Source: Candidatus Brocadia sp. WS118
GTDB lineage: Bacteria; Planctomycetota; Brocadiia; Brocadiales; Brocadiaceae
Assembly: GCA_007618135.1 (NCBI GenBank)
Contig: PHFX01000148.1
Span: 83,099 to 147,098 of the forward strand
Reading direction: 5' to 3'
DNA: 64,000 bases
Every line of letters begins with the position of its first letter. Within the stretch, counting starts at the first letter, position 1. The notes beneath the pieces are model-generated. The model saw only the letters and a program-made list of their open reading frames with translations, was not told where the DNA came from and made no database searches. A program made the translations under genes and the position numbers. Shown here in pieces: positions 25,520-33,934 of this stretch.

Positions 25520-25815
25520 TGGAAATACGATTTCTTGAGATTGCTCAGGTTGAACTTGATGAAGCGGTTGAATATTATAATTCTGAATCTCCTGATTTGG
25601 GCGAAGAGTTTTTATTGGAGGTACTCAAGGCCATAGAACGTATTAAACTTTTTCCAAATGCATGGCATTCATTCAGTAATAATACTCGGAGATGCCAGTT
25701 GCGCCGTTTCCCTTATGGAATTATATATCAGCTATTGGATACAGAAACCCTTGTCGTGGCAGTTGCCAATTTACACAGAAACCCTGATTATTGGAAAGAC
25801 AGAATAAAAATGTGA
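25519..25815 (+). CDS. RelE/ParE family toxin
   Basis: 98 residues. Opening IRFLEIAQVELDEAVEYYN, the ERIKLFPNAW segment and the closing RRFPYGIIYQLL ... VAVANLHRNPDYWKDR strands are the ParE/RelE superfamily pattern. ParE members poison gyrase; RelE members cleave mRNA; sequence alone favours the ParE-like subgroup. Overlaps the antitoxin gene by 1 nt. The pair is bracketed by two copies of a thiC 3' segment. Confidence 0.88.
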   Translation: MEIRFLEIAQVELDEAVEYYNSESPDLGEEFLLEVLKAIERIKLFPNAWHSFSNNTRRCQLRRFPYGIIYQLLDTETLVVAVANLHRNPDYWKDRIKM

Positions 25816-25973
25816 CCACATACACCGTCATTTCAATGGTATAATTAGGTAGAAATAAAGCTTGAATATAGATTCAAAACAGATTCTATAGTTTTGTAGA
25901 TGGGTAAAGTAAAGCGAACCCAACAAAGCCATTGTGCCAATGGGTTCACTTCGTTTAACCCATCCTACTCGAC

Positions 25974-26038
25974 TACGAGCAAGACCTCAAGAAAAGCCGC
26001 AAAAGGAGCGCTACACCAGTAGCATTTTAAATGAAATA
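25974..26038 (+). repeat. second copy of the thiC 3' end, in a 457-nt gap after the toxin
   Basis: 65 nt that match 25218-25282 (thiC codons for YEQDLKKSRKRS to the stop and 8 nt beyond) with 3 differences. Two of these are synonymous and one changes Gly to Ala, so the copy still reads as a ThiC C-terminus (...SATPVAF, stop). The gap 25816-26272 otherwise holds a hairpin around 25912-25965 (GGGTAAAGTAAAGCGAACCC/GGGTTCACTTCGTTTAACCC), a truncated ORF at 26097 and a GTAGGTAGGCACTACCTAC palindrome at about 26149-26167. Confidence 0.85.
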
Positions 26039-26096
26039 ACAGATATTTTTGACTGCATTATTCGGTCGAATCGTGATTTTGTACTGAGGACAATTG

Positions 26097-26156
26097 ATGA
26101 CGTTAGAGGAGATTAAGAAGGTTGCAATTCCAGCTTGTAAGGCGTCAGGTAGGTAG
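26097..26156 (+). pseudogene. truncated N-terminus of a MNT-type nucleotidyltransferase
   Basis: A GAGGA site and ATG start 19 codons reading MTLEEIKKVAIPACKASG, which resembles the first helix of small MNT-domain nucleotidyltransferases (MntA/HepT-type antitoxins). The frame stops inside a GTAGGTAGGCACTACCTAC palindrome, and nothing of the catalytic GS...D motif follows. Likely a remnant cut by a palindromic insertion; short, so low confidence. Confidence 0.3.
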
Positions 26157-26272
26157 GCACTACCTACCAAAAATGAAAAACCATAACACAAATCCGTCAA
26201 TAACCACATTTTCGGCACAGATTCTTTCTAAGTTTTAAATTCCTTACCATAAATGCCGGAGCTCATAGATCA

Positions 26273-26794
26273 ATGATGGTTAATGTTGAAAGATTAAAAG
26301 ATGCCCTACCCATACGTGATTACGGAAAAGGCAAAGCCAAGAGCTTTCAGCAGCTTTTGGATGAAGTAGCAACTGGTGAGACTCAAATTATCTGGCGAGA
26401 GAACCGGCCCATACGTTTGCTCAGAATTGTTGTTGTCAAAGTATACCATCGGGGGAAAAGATTAGTTGAAGACAGGCAGGAGTTTCCTGACGGACGGGTT
26501 CGGCACCGTGGTATTGAAGGAATATCAGAGAAGCTGCATCCGCAGGAAGATCACACCAAAGCAGTTTACCGTGCCTTGCACGAAGAACTGGGTTTTCCTT
26601 CGGATGAACTGCACGACGTATCCATTCAGTATTTGGGTCAGGAATTGGAGAAGAAGGAAAGCACTTCATACCCTGGCCTTGAATCTCACTATGACAAATA
26701 TCAGTATGAGGTACATATACCTGACAACCTTTACAAACCTGAATATACCGAGCTATGTGAAGAAGGAATGCATTCGTATTTCGTTTGGAGGTAG
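26273..26794 (+). CDS. Nudix-like domain protein
   Basis: 173 residues. After an N-terminal 70-residue region, strands LRIVVVKVYH and RQEFPDGRVRHRGI lead into HPQEDHTKAVYRALHEELGF, which fits a Nudix box with deviations: the leading Gly is absent and the REUXEE core reads RALHEE. The two last glutamates that bind metal remain. The C-terminus ends in HSYFVW. Such proteins hydrolyse nucleoside diphosphate derivatives or have lost activity. No ribosome site is evident at ATG 26273 or 26276. It stands alone between repeat-rich gaps. Confidence 0.6.
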   Translation: MMVNVERLKDALPIRDYGKGKAKSFQQLLDEVATGETQIIWRENRPIRLLRIVVVKVYHRGKRLVEDRQEFPDGRVRHRGIEGISEKLHPQEDHTKAVYRALHEELGFPSDELHDVSIQYLGQELEKKESTSYPGLESHYDKYQYEVHIPDNLYKPEYTELCEEGMHSYFVWR

Positions 26795-26926
26795 CATGTC
26801 TATTCAGGCAGCCTAACACTACATTCCGTCGATTACCCAACGCGCATTTTTTTGTTACGTTTATCCTTTATGAAACTACGTAGGATAGGCACCGCCTATC
26901 AACAATCAGGCAATCGGGGGAAATCC

Positions 26927-28117
26927 CTACTCCTTTTTTATATAGGGATATACCCTTGCAAAGACGGCCTTGAGATACCGGCCTTCGGGAAAGTTGCTTG
27001 TGAAAGGATGATCGGGTGATGCGCCGGTAATCCGGAAGATTTGCAATACGACTCCCGCCTCAGCGGCAGAACGGGTCAGTATCGAAAGGAACTCCCTTTC
27101 CGGTACGAGACCTGAACACGAGCAGGTAAGCAGGATACCGCCCGGCTTAATGACTTGCATGCCAAGCCTGTTGATGTCTCCGTAGGTGCGATGCGCCCGT
27201 TTGATCTCTTCGGTACATCCGGCAAGTTTTGCCGGATCGAGGATCACGACGTCCTTCTGGATACCTTGACTTATCATGGTACGCAAACAGTCAAATACGT
27301 TTATGTGCTGAAATGTGACTTTTACCGCATTGATTTGAGCATTTTCCTGCGCGGTTTCCAGCGCTTTTTCATCGAGATCTATTCCAGCAGCCGACTTTGC
27401 GCCAGCCAGCATTGCAGAAATGGCAAACCCGCCCGTATAACAAAAGCAATCGAGCACCTCCCTGCCCCGGCAATACTGTGACAGAATAAAGCGATTCTCA
27501 CGCTGATCAAGAAAAAATCCCGTTTTATGTCCTGTCTTCAGATTTACCCTCATCCGTAAGTCATGTTCTTTAATTTCTATAAAATCAGGACCGGCATAAG
27601 CACTGGCAATTTTTGAGAAACTCACTCCTTCTTTCGTGGCAATGCGTTCGTCCGGGCGTACGACAACCCGGCTGCCGGGATAAAGTGCGTGTAAAGAGGC
27701 CGCGATCCATTCCATGATTCCAATGTAACCGGCCGAGTAGGGTTCTACGACAAATACATCTGCAAACTTATCTATAATCAGCCCGGAAAGGCCATCGGCC
27801 TCTCCGTGGATCAGTCGATAGCAGTTAGAAGTCCGCTGAATTCCCAGGATATCCTCACGAAGTATCTTTGCCTGTTCAATCTTTTTGAAAAAGAACCCAA
27901 GGTCCAGCATTTCAGAGGCATTCTCAGTTAACAAACGAATGCCAATATTACTTTTATAATTATAGATACCTCTGCCAATAAAGCTTCCTTCTCTGGAAAT
28001 TACCTCTACCAGACTGCCGGGCTGCAAACGTTGCTGGGGATGACGGATCATTCTGCTGAATATCCATGGATGGAGTGAATTTCTCTTTGCCTTGAGCGAG
28101 ATTACCGGCAGTTCCAT
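26927..28117 (-). CDS. rlmI: class I SAM-dependent rRNA methyltransferase, RlmI-like
   Basis: 396 residues. An N-terminal PUA domain (HPWIFSRMI, GSLVEVISREGSFIGRGIYN) is followed by the RlmI-type domain (LIHGEADGLSGLIIDKF) and a Rossmann methyltransferase (GHKTGFFLDQREN, VLDCFCYTGGFAISAMLAGA, DPAKLAG in place of the usual DPP motif, LTCSCSGLV). It probably makes m5C in 23S rRNA. Single gene on the minus strand; no clear ribosome site. Confidence 0.88.
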   Translation of the reverse strand: MELPVISLKAKRNSLHPWIFSRMIRHPQQRLQPGSLVEVISREGSFIGRGIYNYKSNIGIRLLTENASEMLDLGFFFKKIEQAKILREDILGIQRTSNCYRLIHGEADGLSGLIIDKFADVFVVEPYSAGYIGIMEWIAASLHALYPGSRVVVRPDERIATKEGVSFSKIASAYAGPDFIEIKEHDLRMRVNLKTGHKTGFFLDQRENRFILSQYCRGREVLDCFCYTGGFAISAMLAGAKSAAGIDLDEKALETAQENAQINAVKVTFQHINVFDCLRTMISQGIQKDVVILDPAKLAGCTEEIKRAHRTYGDINRLGMQVIKPGGILLTCSCSGLVPEREFLSILTRSAAEAGVVLQIFRITGASPDHPFTSNFPEGRYLKAVFARVYPYIKKE

Positions 28118-28192
28118 CGTATAAGACAGGTAAAGTATCGGATTGGAAATTTAGTCATGAATTATGGGTTACAACATTACCCTGAAAAACTC

Positions 28193-28325
28193 GTACCAAT
28201 TTAGTTTTTTGAATGCCGATCCCTTGTGGTCGGCTTGTGCGGGGGATAAACCACCCGCGTTACGCATTCCGTTTCGTGTGGATTATATATAAATGTACGG
28301 ATTTTTCAAAAAGCTAAATTGTTAC
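28193..28325. repeat. GTACCAATTTAG-type inverted-repeat element, 133-nt copy
   Basis: Ends GTACCAATTTAGTTTTTTGAA (28193) and TTTTTCAAAAAGCTAAATTGTTAC (to 28325) are inverted repeats of the same family as 18853 and 47688, but the interior is unrelated and carries its own hairpins (GCCGATC-CCTTGTG-GTCGGC; CGGG...CCCG). It lies between the CNNM-like gene and the rRNA methyltransferase gene. Confidence 0.7.
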
Positions 28326-28376
28326 AAAAACACTTGTTTTCCTTTATGATCGAATAGCCCGGAGTTTGTGTATCCA

Positions 28377-29396
28377 TTATTCCGGGACAGTTTTCTCCTT
28401 CAACTCGCCAAAAATAACCCGCAGGATATCTTTTATCTCAATGAGACCTGAAACAACGCCTTGAGCGTCTCTGACTATGGCAATATGCAATCCCTGTTGC
28501 TGAAATTCCGTGAATATCGTACTGATCTTTTTATCTTCAGAGACAAAATAGGGCTCCATGATAAGGTCTTCCATGATAAAAAGCGGATTATTTGCAACCA
28601 CATTAATTATGGCTTTGACATGGATAATCCCAACGATCGTATCCAAACTATGCCGGTACACCGGGTATCGTGTATGGCCTTCTTCTGTTATGATTCTTAG
28701 GATATCCTCACGCTTCATATCCATATGAATAGCAACAATCTGCTGCCTGGGCACCATAACCTCTTTCGCATACTTATCACTAAATTCAAATATCCGGTGT
28801 AATAACTTGTGTTCATTATCAATCAGGGCACCCGTCTCGCCACTTTCTTTAATAATATGCTTTACCTCTTCACGACTGAGGATCGTTTTTTTATATTCAA
28901 TTTTCAAACCGAACAGGTTAAAAAAGAGATAGGTAAGATACGCAACCATGGTAACACAGGGTGACAATATCCATCGTATCCACTCATAGGGTTTAACGAT
29001 AATTAAAGATAGGTGTTCTGGAAACTGGGTTGCTAATACTTTTGGAAATGTTTCTGCAAACAAAAGGAGAATAAACGCAACGATAACCGGCGCCAGGATT
29101 ACCCCCCATTCCTGTAAATAGTAGATGGCAACCGTTGTTCCTATGGTTGATACGGTGGTGTTGACAATATTATTTCCGGTAAGAAGGGTGCTGAGAAGCT
29201 TGTCTGGCTCATTGATGATATTAAAAACCGAAACCGCTCTCTTGTTCTTTTGCTTGATGAGGTAATCCAGGCGTATCTTGTTGAGAGAGAAAAGAGACGT
29301 TTCAGTGAGTGAAAAAAAGGCAGATACAAAGAGCAGCAGAAAAAAGAGTATGATCATCATAATGATTGTCAGGGTGGAAAAATGCATTATATCCAT
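28377..29396 (-). CDS. CNNM/HlyC-CorC family membrane protein (DUF21 plus CBS pair)
   Basis: 339 residues. Four hydrophobic segments (about 10-32, 65-85, 95-115, 135-160) form the DUF21 domain; AFFSLTETSLFSLNKIRLD is its signature. Two CBS domains follow (EVMVPRQQIVAIHMD, TRYPVYRHSLDTIVGIIHVK). The C-terminal CorC_HlyC domain is missing, so this is the short type. Family members are linked to magnesium, cobalt or sodium transport. It lies 40 nt downstream of a PTS IIA-like gene on the same strand. Confidence 0.88.
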   Translation of the reverse strand: MDIMHFSTLTIIMMIILFFLLLFVSAFFSLTETSLFSLNKIRLDYLIKQKNKRAVSVFNIINEPDKLLSTLLTGNNIVNTTVSTIGTTVAIYYLQEWGVILAPVIVAFILLLFAETFPKVLATQFPEHLSLIIVKPYEWIRWILSPCVTMVAYLTYLFFNLFGLKIEYKKTILSREEVKHIIKESGETGALIDNEHKLLHRIFEFSDKYAKEVMVPRQQIVAIHMDMKREDILRIITEEGHTRYPVYRHSLDTIVGIIHVKAIINVVANNPLFIMEDLIMEPYFVSEDKKISTIFTEFQQQGLHIAIVRDAQGVVSGLIEIKDILRVIFGELKEKTVPE

Positions 29397-29436
29397 AGTG
29401 ATAACTCCCTTTTCCTAATTCTCTCATTAGGGAATA

Positions 29437-29895
29437 TTATTCCTTTTCATTTTCGACGATAAGATTCATGATTTCTTCAGGCGAGGTAGAGTTAATAACC
29501 TTTTGTTTAAAAGATTCATTGATGAAAAGACGCGCTACCTTGCTTAAAAGACTAAGATATTTGCTGTCAAATCGTTCCTTTGTGGCAATTAAAAAAACAA
29601 CATGAACGGGTTTCATATCGATGGCATTGAATTCAATCCCCTGTGGTGAAATTGCCAGACAACCAACAATATCAGTTACACTGGAAGTTTGAGCATGGGG
29701 GATTCCGATTCCACCCCCAATACCCGTGCTTTTCATTTCTTCCCGTTCAATCACCTTTTTCAGAAGGTCTGTTTCGCTTATTACTTTTTTCGAGGTTCCG
29801 GCCACATGCACCAGTTTTTCCAGAATATCGTTTTTACCCGCTCCGCTGATGTTGATAATGATCCGTTCTTTGGTAAGGATATCTGATGGTTTCAT
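29437..29895 (-). CDS. PTS EIIA-type (PtsN-like) regulatory protein
   Basis: About 152 residues from ATG 29895, chosen because GAAAGGGG lies directly upstream; the frame extends to 29916. The phosphorylated histidine is in GIGIPHAQTSSV, and the family text includes LLKKVIEREEMKSTGIGGG and VVFLIATKERFDSKYL. In bacteria without sugar PTS, such proteins sense nitrogen/phosphoryl state. The adjacent CNNM-like gene suggests control of an ion transporter, which is inference. Confidence 0.88.
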   Translation of the reverse strand: MKPSDILTKERIIINISGAGKNDILEKLVHVAGTSKKVISETDLLKKVIEREEMKSTGIGGGIGIPHAQTSSVTDIVGCLAISPQGIEFNAIDMKPVHVVFLIATKERFDSKYLSLLSKVARLFINESFKQKVINSTSPEEIMNLIVENEKE

Positions 29896-30112
29896 ACTTG
29901 CCCCTTTCAGCAACATAATTCTCTTACGTTAAGGCATGAAGTCGTGGCAAAATCCAACTGCTGTTGAAGACGTAGTGATAACATTCAGAAACTATATACA
30001 TTACTTTCAGATAAAATTTCTCTTTTATACATTGTATTTTTCCGGACTCAGTAAAGACGCAGGTTCTGCTTTATCTCAGCCATCGCTCCACACTCCTGCT
30101 AGAGGGTGCATT

Positions 30113-30216
30113 CCCGATTTTGGTAAATCGGGTTAACCGGGTAGGTGGGCATCGCCCACCAAATATCACGCACTCGTTCGCAGTACCTATTTTTTGGGAG
30201 GCGATGCCCACCCTAC
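30113..30216. repeat. palindromic repeats in a 380-nt gene-free gap
   Basis: The gap 29896-30275 contains a hairpin CCCGATTT-TGGT-AAATCGGG (30113-30132) followed by arms GTAGGTGGGCATCGCC (30141-30156) and GGCGATGCCCACCCTAC (30200-30216), which pair with a 1-nt bulge. Related short GTAGG(T/A)(A/T)GGC palindromes occur at about 26149 and 26880. No gene seen in the gap. Confidence 0.65.
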
Positions 30217-30275
30217 TGCGATGGCAAGGCACGCCTTTTCGCTACAATTTTATAAGATGTACTCAGCCATACCGT

Positions 30276-31175
30276 TCATTCATTTTTTTGCAAAAATTGG
30301 GAATACACCTCCTGCTGGATGAGTTGATCCGACATTGTCTCCTGCTCAGGTATCTCTTTCGCCACATGAACTGAGCTAACAAACTTCCCTCGTTCATCGA
30401 ATTTGGGAAAAGTTGTGACATGAAAGACGCCGCACATGTGAGGGTCTTCGATTTTCACTGTGCATGGCGACATGGTCTCCATCGTCCTGCGGTGTGGGCA
30501 GGCTTTCCAGGGTTCCTCCGCACCGTGAAATATTTTATAACATTTCTCCCCAACAATCTTCCTGATATCCATCTTGAATTTCTTTGCCACAGCCTTGTTT
30601 GCACGAAGAATAGTAAAGTCTTTATCATGGATACTGATGAGATCGTCTATGGCGTCGAAGGTGCTTTCCCACTCTGATTTAGAATTTTCCAAGGACCCGA
30701 TAGAATTCATTAAGGTTGCGTTTTCAATGCTTACCGCAAGATACGTTGCCAGCATGGTCAGGAAAAGGTTCTCGTATTTGTCATGTTCTAGCAGATGAAA
30801 CTTTTCAGGCACGATACTAAATACCGCTGATAGACCGATAAGTTTACGGTTGTAGATCAGAGGAGTATTCATGAATGAGGTATATCGCAGACCCAAAACC
30901 GGATGGGTAATGATATCTTTCAGACGGATGGAACGAGGAAGGATTACCTCTTTGATCTGGGAAAAAGGGATGCCCGACGAACAGACTGGCGAAAGAGTCT
31001 CATCACGTGTATTTAAGAAAAGTACGGATGCATCTGCACCGGTAAATAGCTGAAATTGGCGGGTCGCAGTCCGCAAAACGGCTTTGTAGTTCAAAGCCTT
31101 GGCGGACAGCATAAATGCGTCTGAAAGAATCTTTATGCGGTAATACAACCTCTTTTCGTCCGATACTGACAACAT
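30276..31175 (-). CDS. GAF-PAS sensory protein without output domain
   Basis: 299 residues. Residues about 25-165 are a GAF domain (FTGADASVLFLNTRDETLSPV, MNTPLIYNRKLIGLSAVFSI). Residues about 170-285 are a PAS domain of the cysteine-rich type (ANKAVAKKFKMDIRKIVGEKCYKIFHG, then KACPHRRTMETMSPC, VTTFPKFDERGKFVSSVHV). There is no kinase, GGDEF or helix-turn-helix part, so it probably works through a partner. It lies 72 nt downstream of the GGDEF-EAL gene on the same strand. The grouped cysteines could bind a cofactor or metal; this is not shown. Confidence 0.75.
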   Translation of the reverse strand: MLSVSDEKRLYYRIKILSDAFMLSAKALNYKAVLRTATRQFQLFTGADASVLFLNTRDETLSPVCSSGIPFSQIKEVILPRSIRLKDIITHPVLGLRYTSFMNTPLIYNRKLIGLSAVFSIVPEKFHLLEHDKYENLFLTMLATYLAVSIENATLMNSIGSLENSKSEWESTFDAIDDLISIHDKDFTILRANKAVAKKFKMDIRKIVGEKCYKIFHGAEEPWKACPHRRTMETMSPCTVKIEDPHMCGVFHVTTFPKFDERGKFVSSVHVAKEIPEQETMSDQLIQQEVYSQFLQKNE

Positions 31176-31247
31176 GTCACCTGAATCCCATGAAAATTGA
31201 CTACCTGAAAATCAAAACAATCATTTTGAGATACCCTTACTCTCTTT

Positions 31248-33920
31248 TCACAGATACACACTGGTTCCCATCTGCTTTTTCTCAGAAAATAACATGGACA
31301 ATTTTCTATGCCAGCTATCGACACATATTTTATCATACCACAGCATTTTCTCAATCACTTCAGCTGATAAAGGCTGGCAAAACAAATTCCCCTGTAATTC
31401 ATCGCATTCAAGTTGTTTCAGGATTGCAAGCTGCTCCTTCGTTTCTACTCCTTCAGCAATAACTCTGAAATGCAAGCCTTGCGCCAGAGCAACTATTGAA
31501 GATACAATGATTCTATCTTTTTGATTATCTACAATGCAACTGACAAAGTGGGGGCTGATTTTGAGTTTGTTAACAGGAAACTTTTTGAGATAACTTAATG
31601 AAGAAAAACCGGTTCCGAAATCATCGATAGCAATTTGAATGTTCAAATCGCTCATTTCCTTTAACTTATGAATGGTAGTTTCTACATCCTGCATTGCAAT
31701 GCCTTCGGTAATTTCCAGGCCTAAGAACTGTGGACTAAGCCCGGTTTCTTTTAATATGGTGGTAACAATGACTGAAATGTTCCGCTGGTGAAATGTGTGC
31801 GCAGAAAGATTTACTGCTATACATCCAGGCAGAAAACCTGCATCCCGCCACGTCTTGTTCTGGGTGCATACCGTACGCAATACCCATTCGTCTATGGAGA
31901 TAATCAGCCTGATGTCTTCTGCCATGGGAAGAAATTCTTCGGGTAAAAGTAACCCGCGCTGAGGGTGCTGCCAGCGCACCAGCGCCTCCATGCCGGTAAT
32001 CTGGCCAGTGGTGATATTCATAAAGGGTTGGTAATGAACAACAAACTCACTGCGGTCAAGGGCGCGGCGAATATCCCTTTCCATGATCATCTTTTTCAGA
32101 GATTCGGCATGCATGGTTGATGTATAAAACTGATAGTTGTTTTTTCCCTGTTCTTTAGCATGATACATGGCAGAATCAGCATTTTTCAACAATGTTTCTG
32201 CATCTTTGCCGTCATTGGGATAGAGGACTATTCCGAGACTGGCAGTGACATAGAGTTCATGCCCATTGATCGTCCACGGCTTTTTGAGGATTTCAATGAT
32301 CTTATAGGCGATGGTGTTCACATCTTCCTCACGGGTAATACCCGGCAGCAACAAAGAGAATTCATCACCTCCAAGACGCGCAATCGTATCGTCTTCGCGC
32401 ATACAGTTTTTTAATCTGTCAGCTACACCACGGAGTAATTGATCACCCACGGTATGCCCCAGCGTATCATTAACGATCTTAAATCTGTCCAAATCCATGA
32501 ACAATACGGCAAACATCTCCTTTGTCCGGTGGGCATGCGCTAAAGCCAGATTGAGACGATCCGTGAACAACATCCGGTTCGGCAGGTTGGTAAGCGCGTC
32601 GTGAAACGCCAAATGTCGTATTTTTTCTTCTGTTTGCCTCCGTTCAGTGACGTCTCTCAAAATACCCATAAGATAGGTCTTTCCGGCAAAGGTAATAAGA
32701 GAGGTGTTTACATCAGCGTAAAAAACACTGCCGTCCTTTCTTTTCACGGGAATATCTTCCGCTTGTACAACCTCCCGCTTCACGTATTTATCGAAATGCT
32801 CCAGTACATAGGGTGAATCTCCCTTAGAATGGATATCCATAACAGACAAATTCTTAATCTCTTCCGGCGTATAACCAAGCATTTGACATATCATTTTATT
32901 GCCTGTGTGAAATTTTTTGGTTTCAATATCTACCATGAGTATTCCATCATTTGCACTGTCAAAAATAGTCCTGAATCTTTTCTCAGACTTCCTTAACTCT
33001 TCCTCGTCTTGTTTATGAACGACACCTAATGCAATTACATCGGCTACTGCCGCCAATGCCCTGATGGTGAATTCGGGAAGTACCTTGCGGGCAAACATTG
33101 CGATAACCCCTATCAGACGCCCTTCTATAATCAGGGGATAGCCGGCAAAGGCAACCATGCCTTCCCGCTTCGCCCAATCCTTGTTACTAAAGTGTATATC
33201 ATCAAGAACAGAATTGGTCAAAATAGGTTTTTGCTCTTTAGCGATAAGGCCAATCTTTAATTTCCCCACCGGTATTTGCCCGTGTGGACCATCGATATGA
33301 GTATACATTCCGGCGCTGGCTTGTAATTCGAGTACATCTTTTTCTTTATTGAGGACCCAGATACGGGCAAATGCAGCATCGAGATTAATTACTACCGCAT
33401 CTGCGCAATGCCGTAAAATTTCCTGGAGGGTGTTGCCCCGGGTAAGGGAAATACCAACGTCTTTGAGAAAGGTAGTGATGCGCATCTGATCCGTCATGAG
33501 CATTGCCTGTTTTTGTTCGGTAATATCACGCCAGATACTAAGGATAACTCCGGTTTCCTCTGCGGCAACCTGCTCCAGAAGTGATGCGTTGACACTGAGA
33601 TACTTCGAGACCAGGGAATTCGGCGACGTTACGAACTCAACATTACGACAGGATCCTTTATGATGAATCTCATTTATCAATTCAGTCCACCGGCTTGTTC
33701 CATGGAGATCGAGTTGTTCCAGCCAATAAAACAGGTTCGTCTCTATAACATCGCGTTGTTGTTGTCCAATGAGGCTACAAAACGCCTCATTGGCGACTAT
33801 GATATTATGGGCAGCATCGGTAATTAAAATACCGTCGGCCGATGCACGCAACAAATTCTCAAAAAACTTTATGGTCTGCTGCATAACCTCATGTTTGCTT
33901 TTTTTCCTGAATTCATTCAT
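31248..33920 (-). CDS. PAS-GAF-PAS-GGDEF-EAL cyclic di-GMP enzyme
   Basis: About 890 residues from ATG 33920 (AAGGAA upstream, 14 nt after the previous stop). Order: PAS (about 15-125), GAF (about 150-310), PAS (about 315-430), GGDEF, EAL. The GGDEF motif is intact, and REDD five residues before it is the product-inhibition I-site. In the EAL domain GMEALVRW, NLSA, EITEGIA, DDFGTGFSSL, the Lys of LKIS and EGVET are present, so phosphodiesterase residues look complete. It could make or break c-di-GMP according to the sensor domains. No membrane segments; cytoplasmic. A c-di-GMP riboswitch lies at 45741. Confidence 0.93.
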   Translation of the reverse strand: MNEFRKKSKHEVMQQTIKFFENLLRASADGILITDAAHNIIVANEAFCSLIGQQQRDVIETNLFYWLEQLDLHGTSRWTELINEIHHKGSCRNVEFVTSPNSLVSKYLSVNASLLEQVAAEETGVILSIWRDITEQKQAMLMTDQMRITTFLKDVGISLTRGNTLQEILRHCADAVVINLDAAFARIWVLNKEKDVLELQASAGMYTHIDGPHGQIPVGKLKIGLIAKEQKPILTNSVLDDIHFSNKDWAKREGMVAFAGYPLIIEGRLIGVIAMFARKVLPEFTIRALAAVADVIALGVVHKQDEEELRKSEKRFRTIFDSANDGILMVDIETKKFHTGNKMICQMLGYTPEEIKNLSVMDIHSKGDSPYVLEHFDKYVKREVVQAEDIPVKRKDGSVFYADVNTSLITFAGKTYLMGILRDVTERRQTEEKIRHLAFHDALTNLPNRMLFTDRLNLALAHAHRTKEMFAVLFMDLDRFKIVNDTLGHTVGDQLLRGVADRLKNCMREDDTIARLGGDEFSLLLPGITREEDVNTIAYKIIEILKKPWTINGHELYVTASLGIVLYPNDGKDAETLLKNADSAMYHAKEQGKNNYQFYTSTMHAESLKKMIMERDIRRALDRSEFVVHYQPFMNITTGQITGMEALVRWQHPQRGLLLPEEFLPMAEDIRLIISIDEWVLRTVCTQNKTWRDAGFLPGCIAVNLSAHTFHQRNISVIVTTILKETGLSPQFLGLEITEGIAMQDVETTIHKLKEMSDLNIQIAIDDFGTGFSSLSYLKKFPVNKLKISPHFVSCIVDNQKDRIIVSSIVALAQGLHFRVIAEGVETKEQLAILKQLECDELQGNLFCQPLSAEVIEKMLWYDKICVDSWHRKLSMLFSEKKQMGTSVYL

Positions 33921-33934
33921 ACAAAGCCAGTTCC

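Noticed and set aside
25934..26116. 60-residue ORF across the thiC-tail copy
   Set aside because: It runs through a hairpin repeat and reads the thiC tail in a wrong frame.
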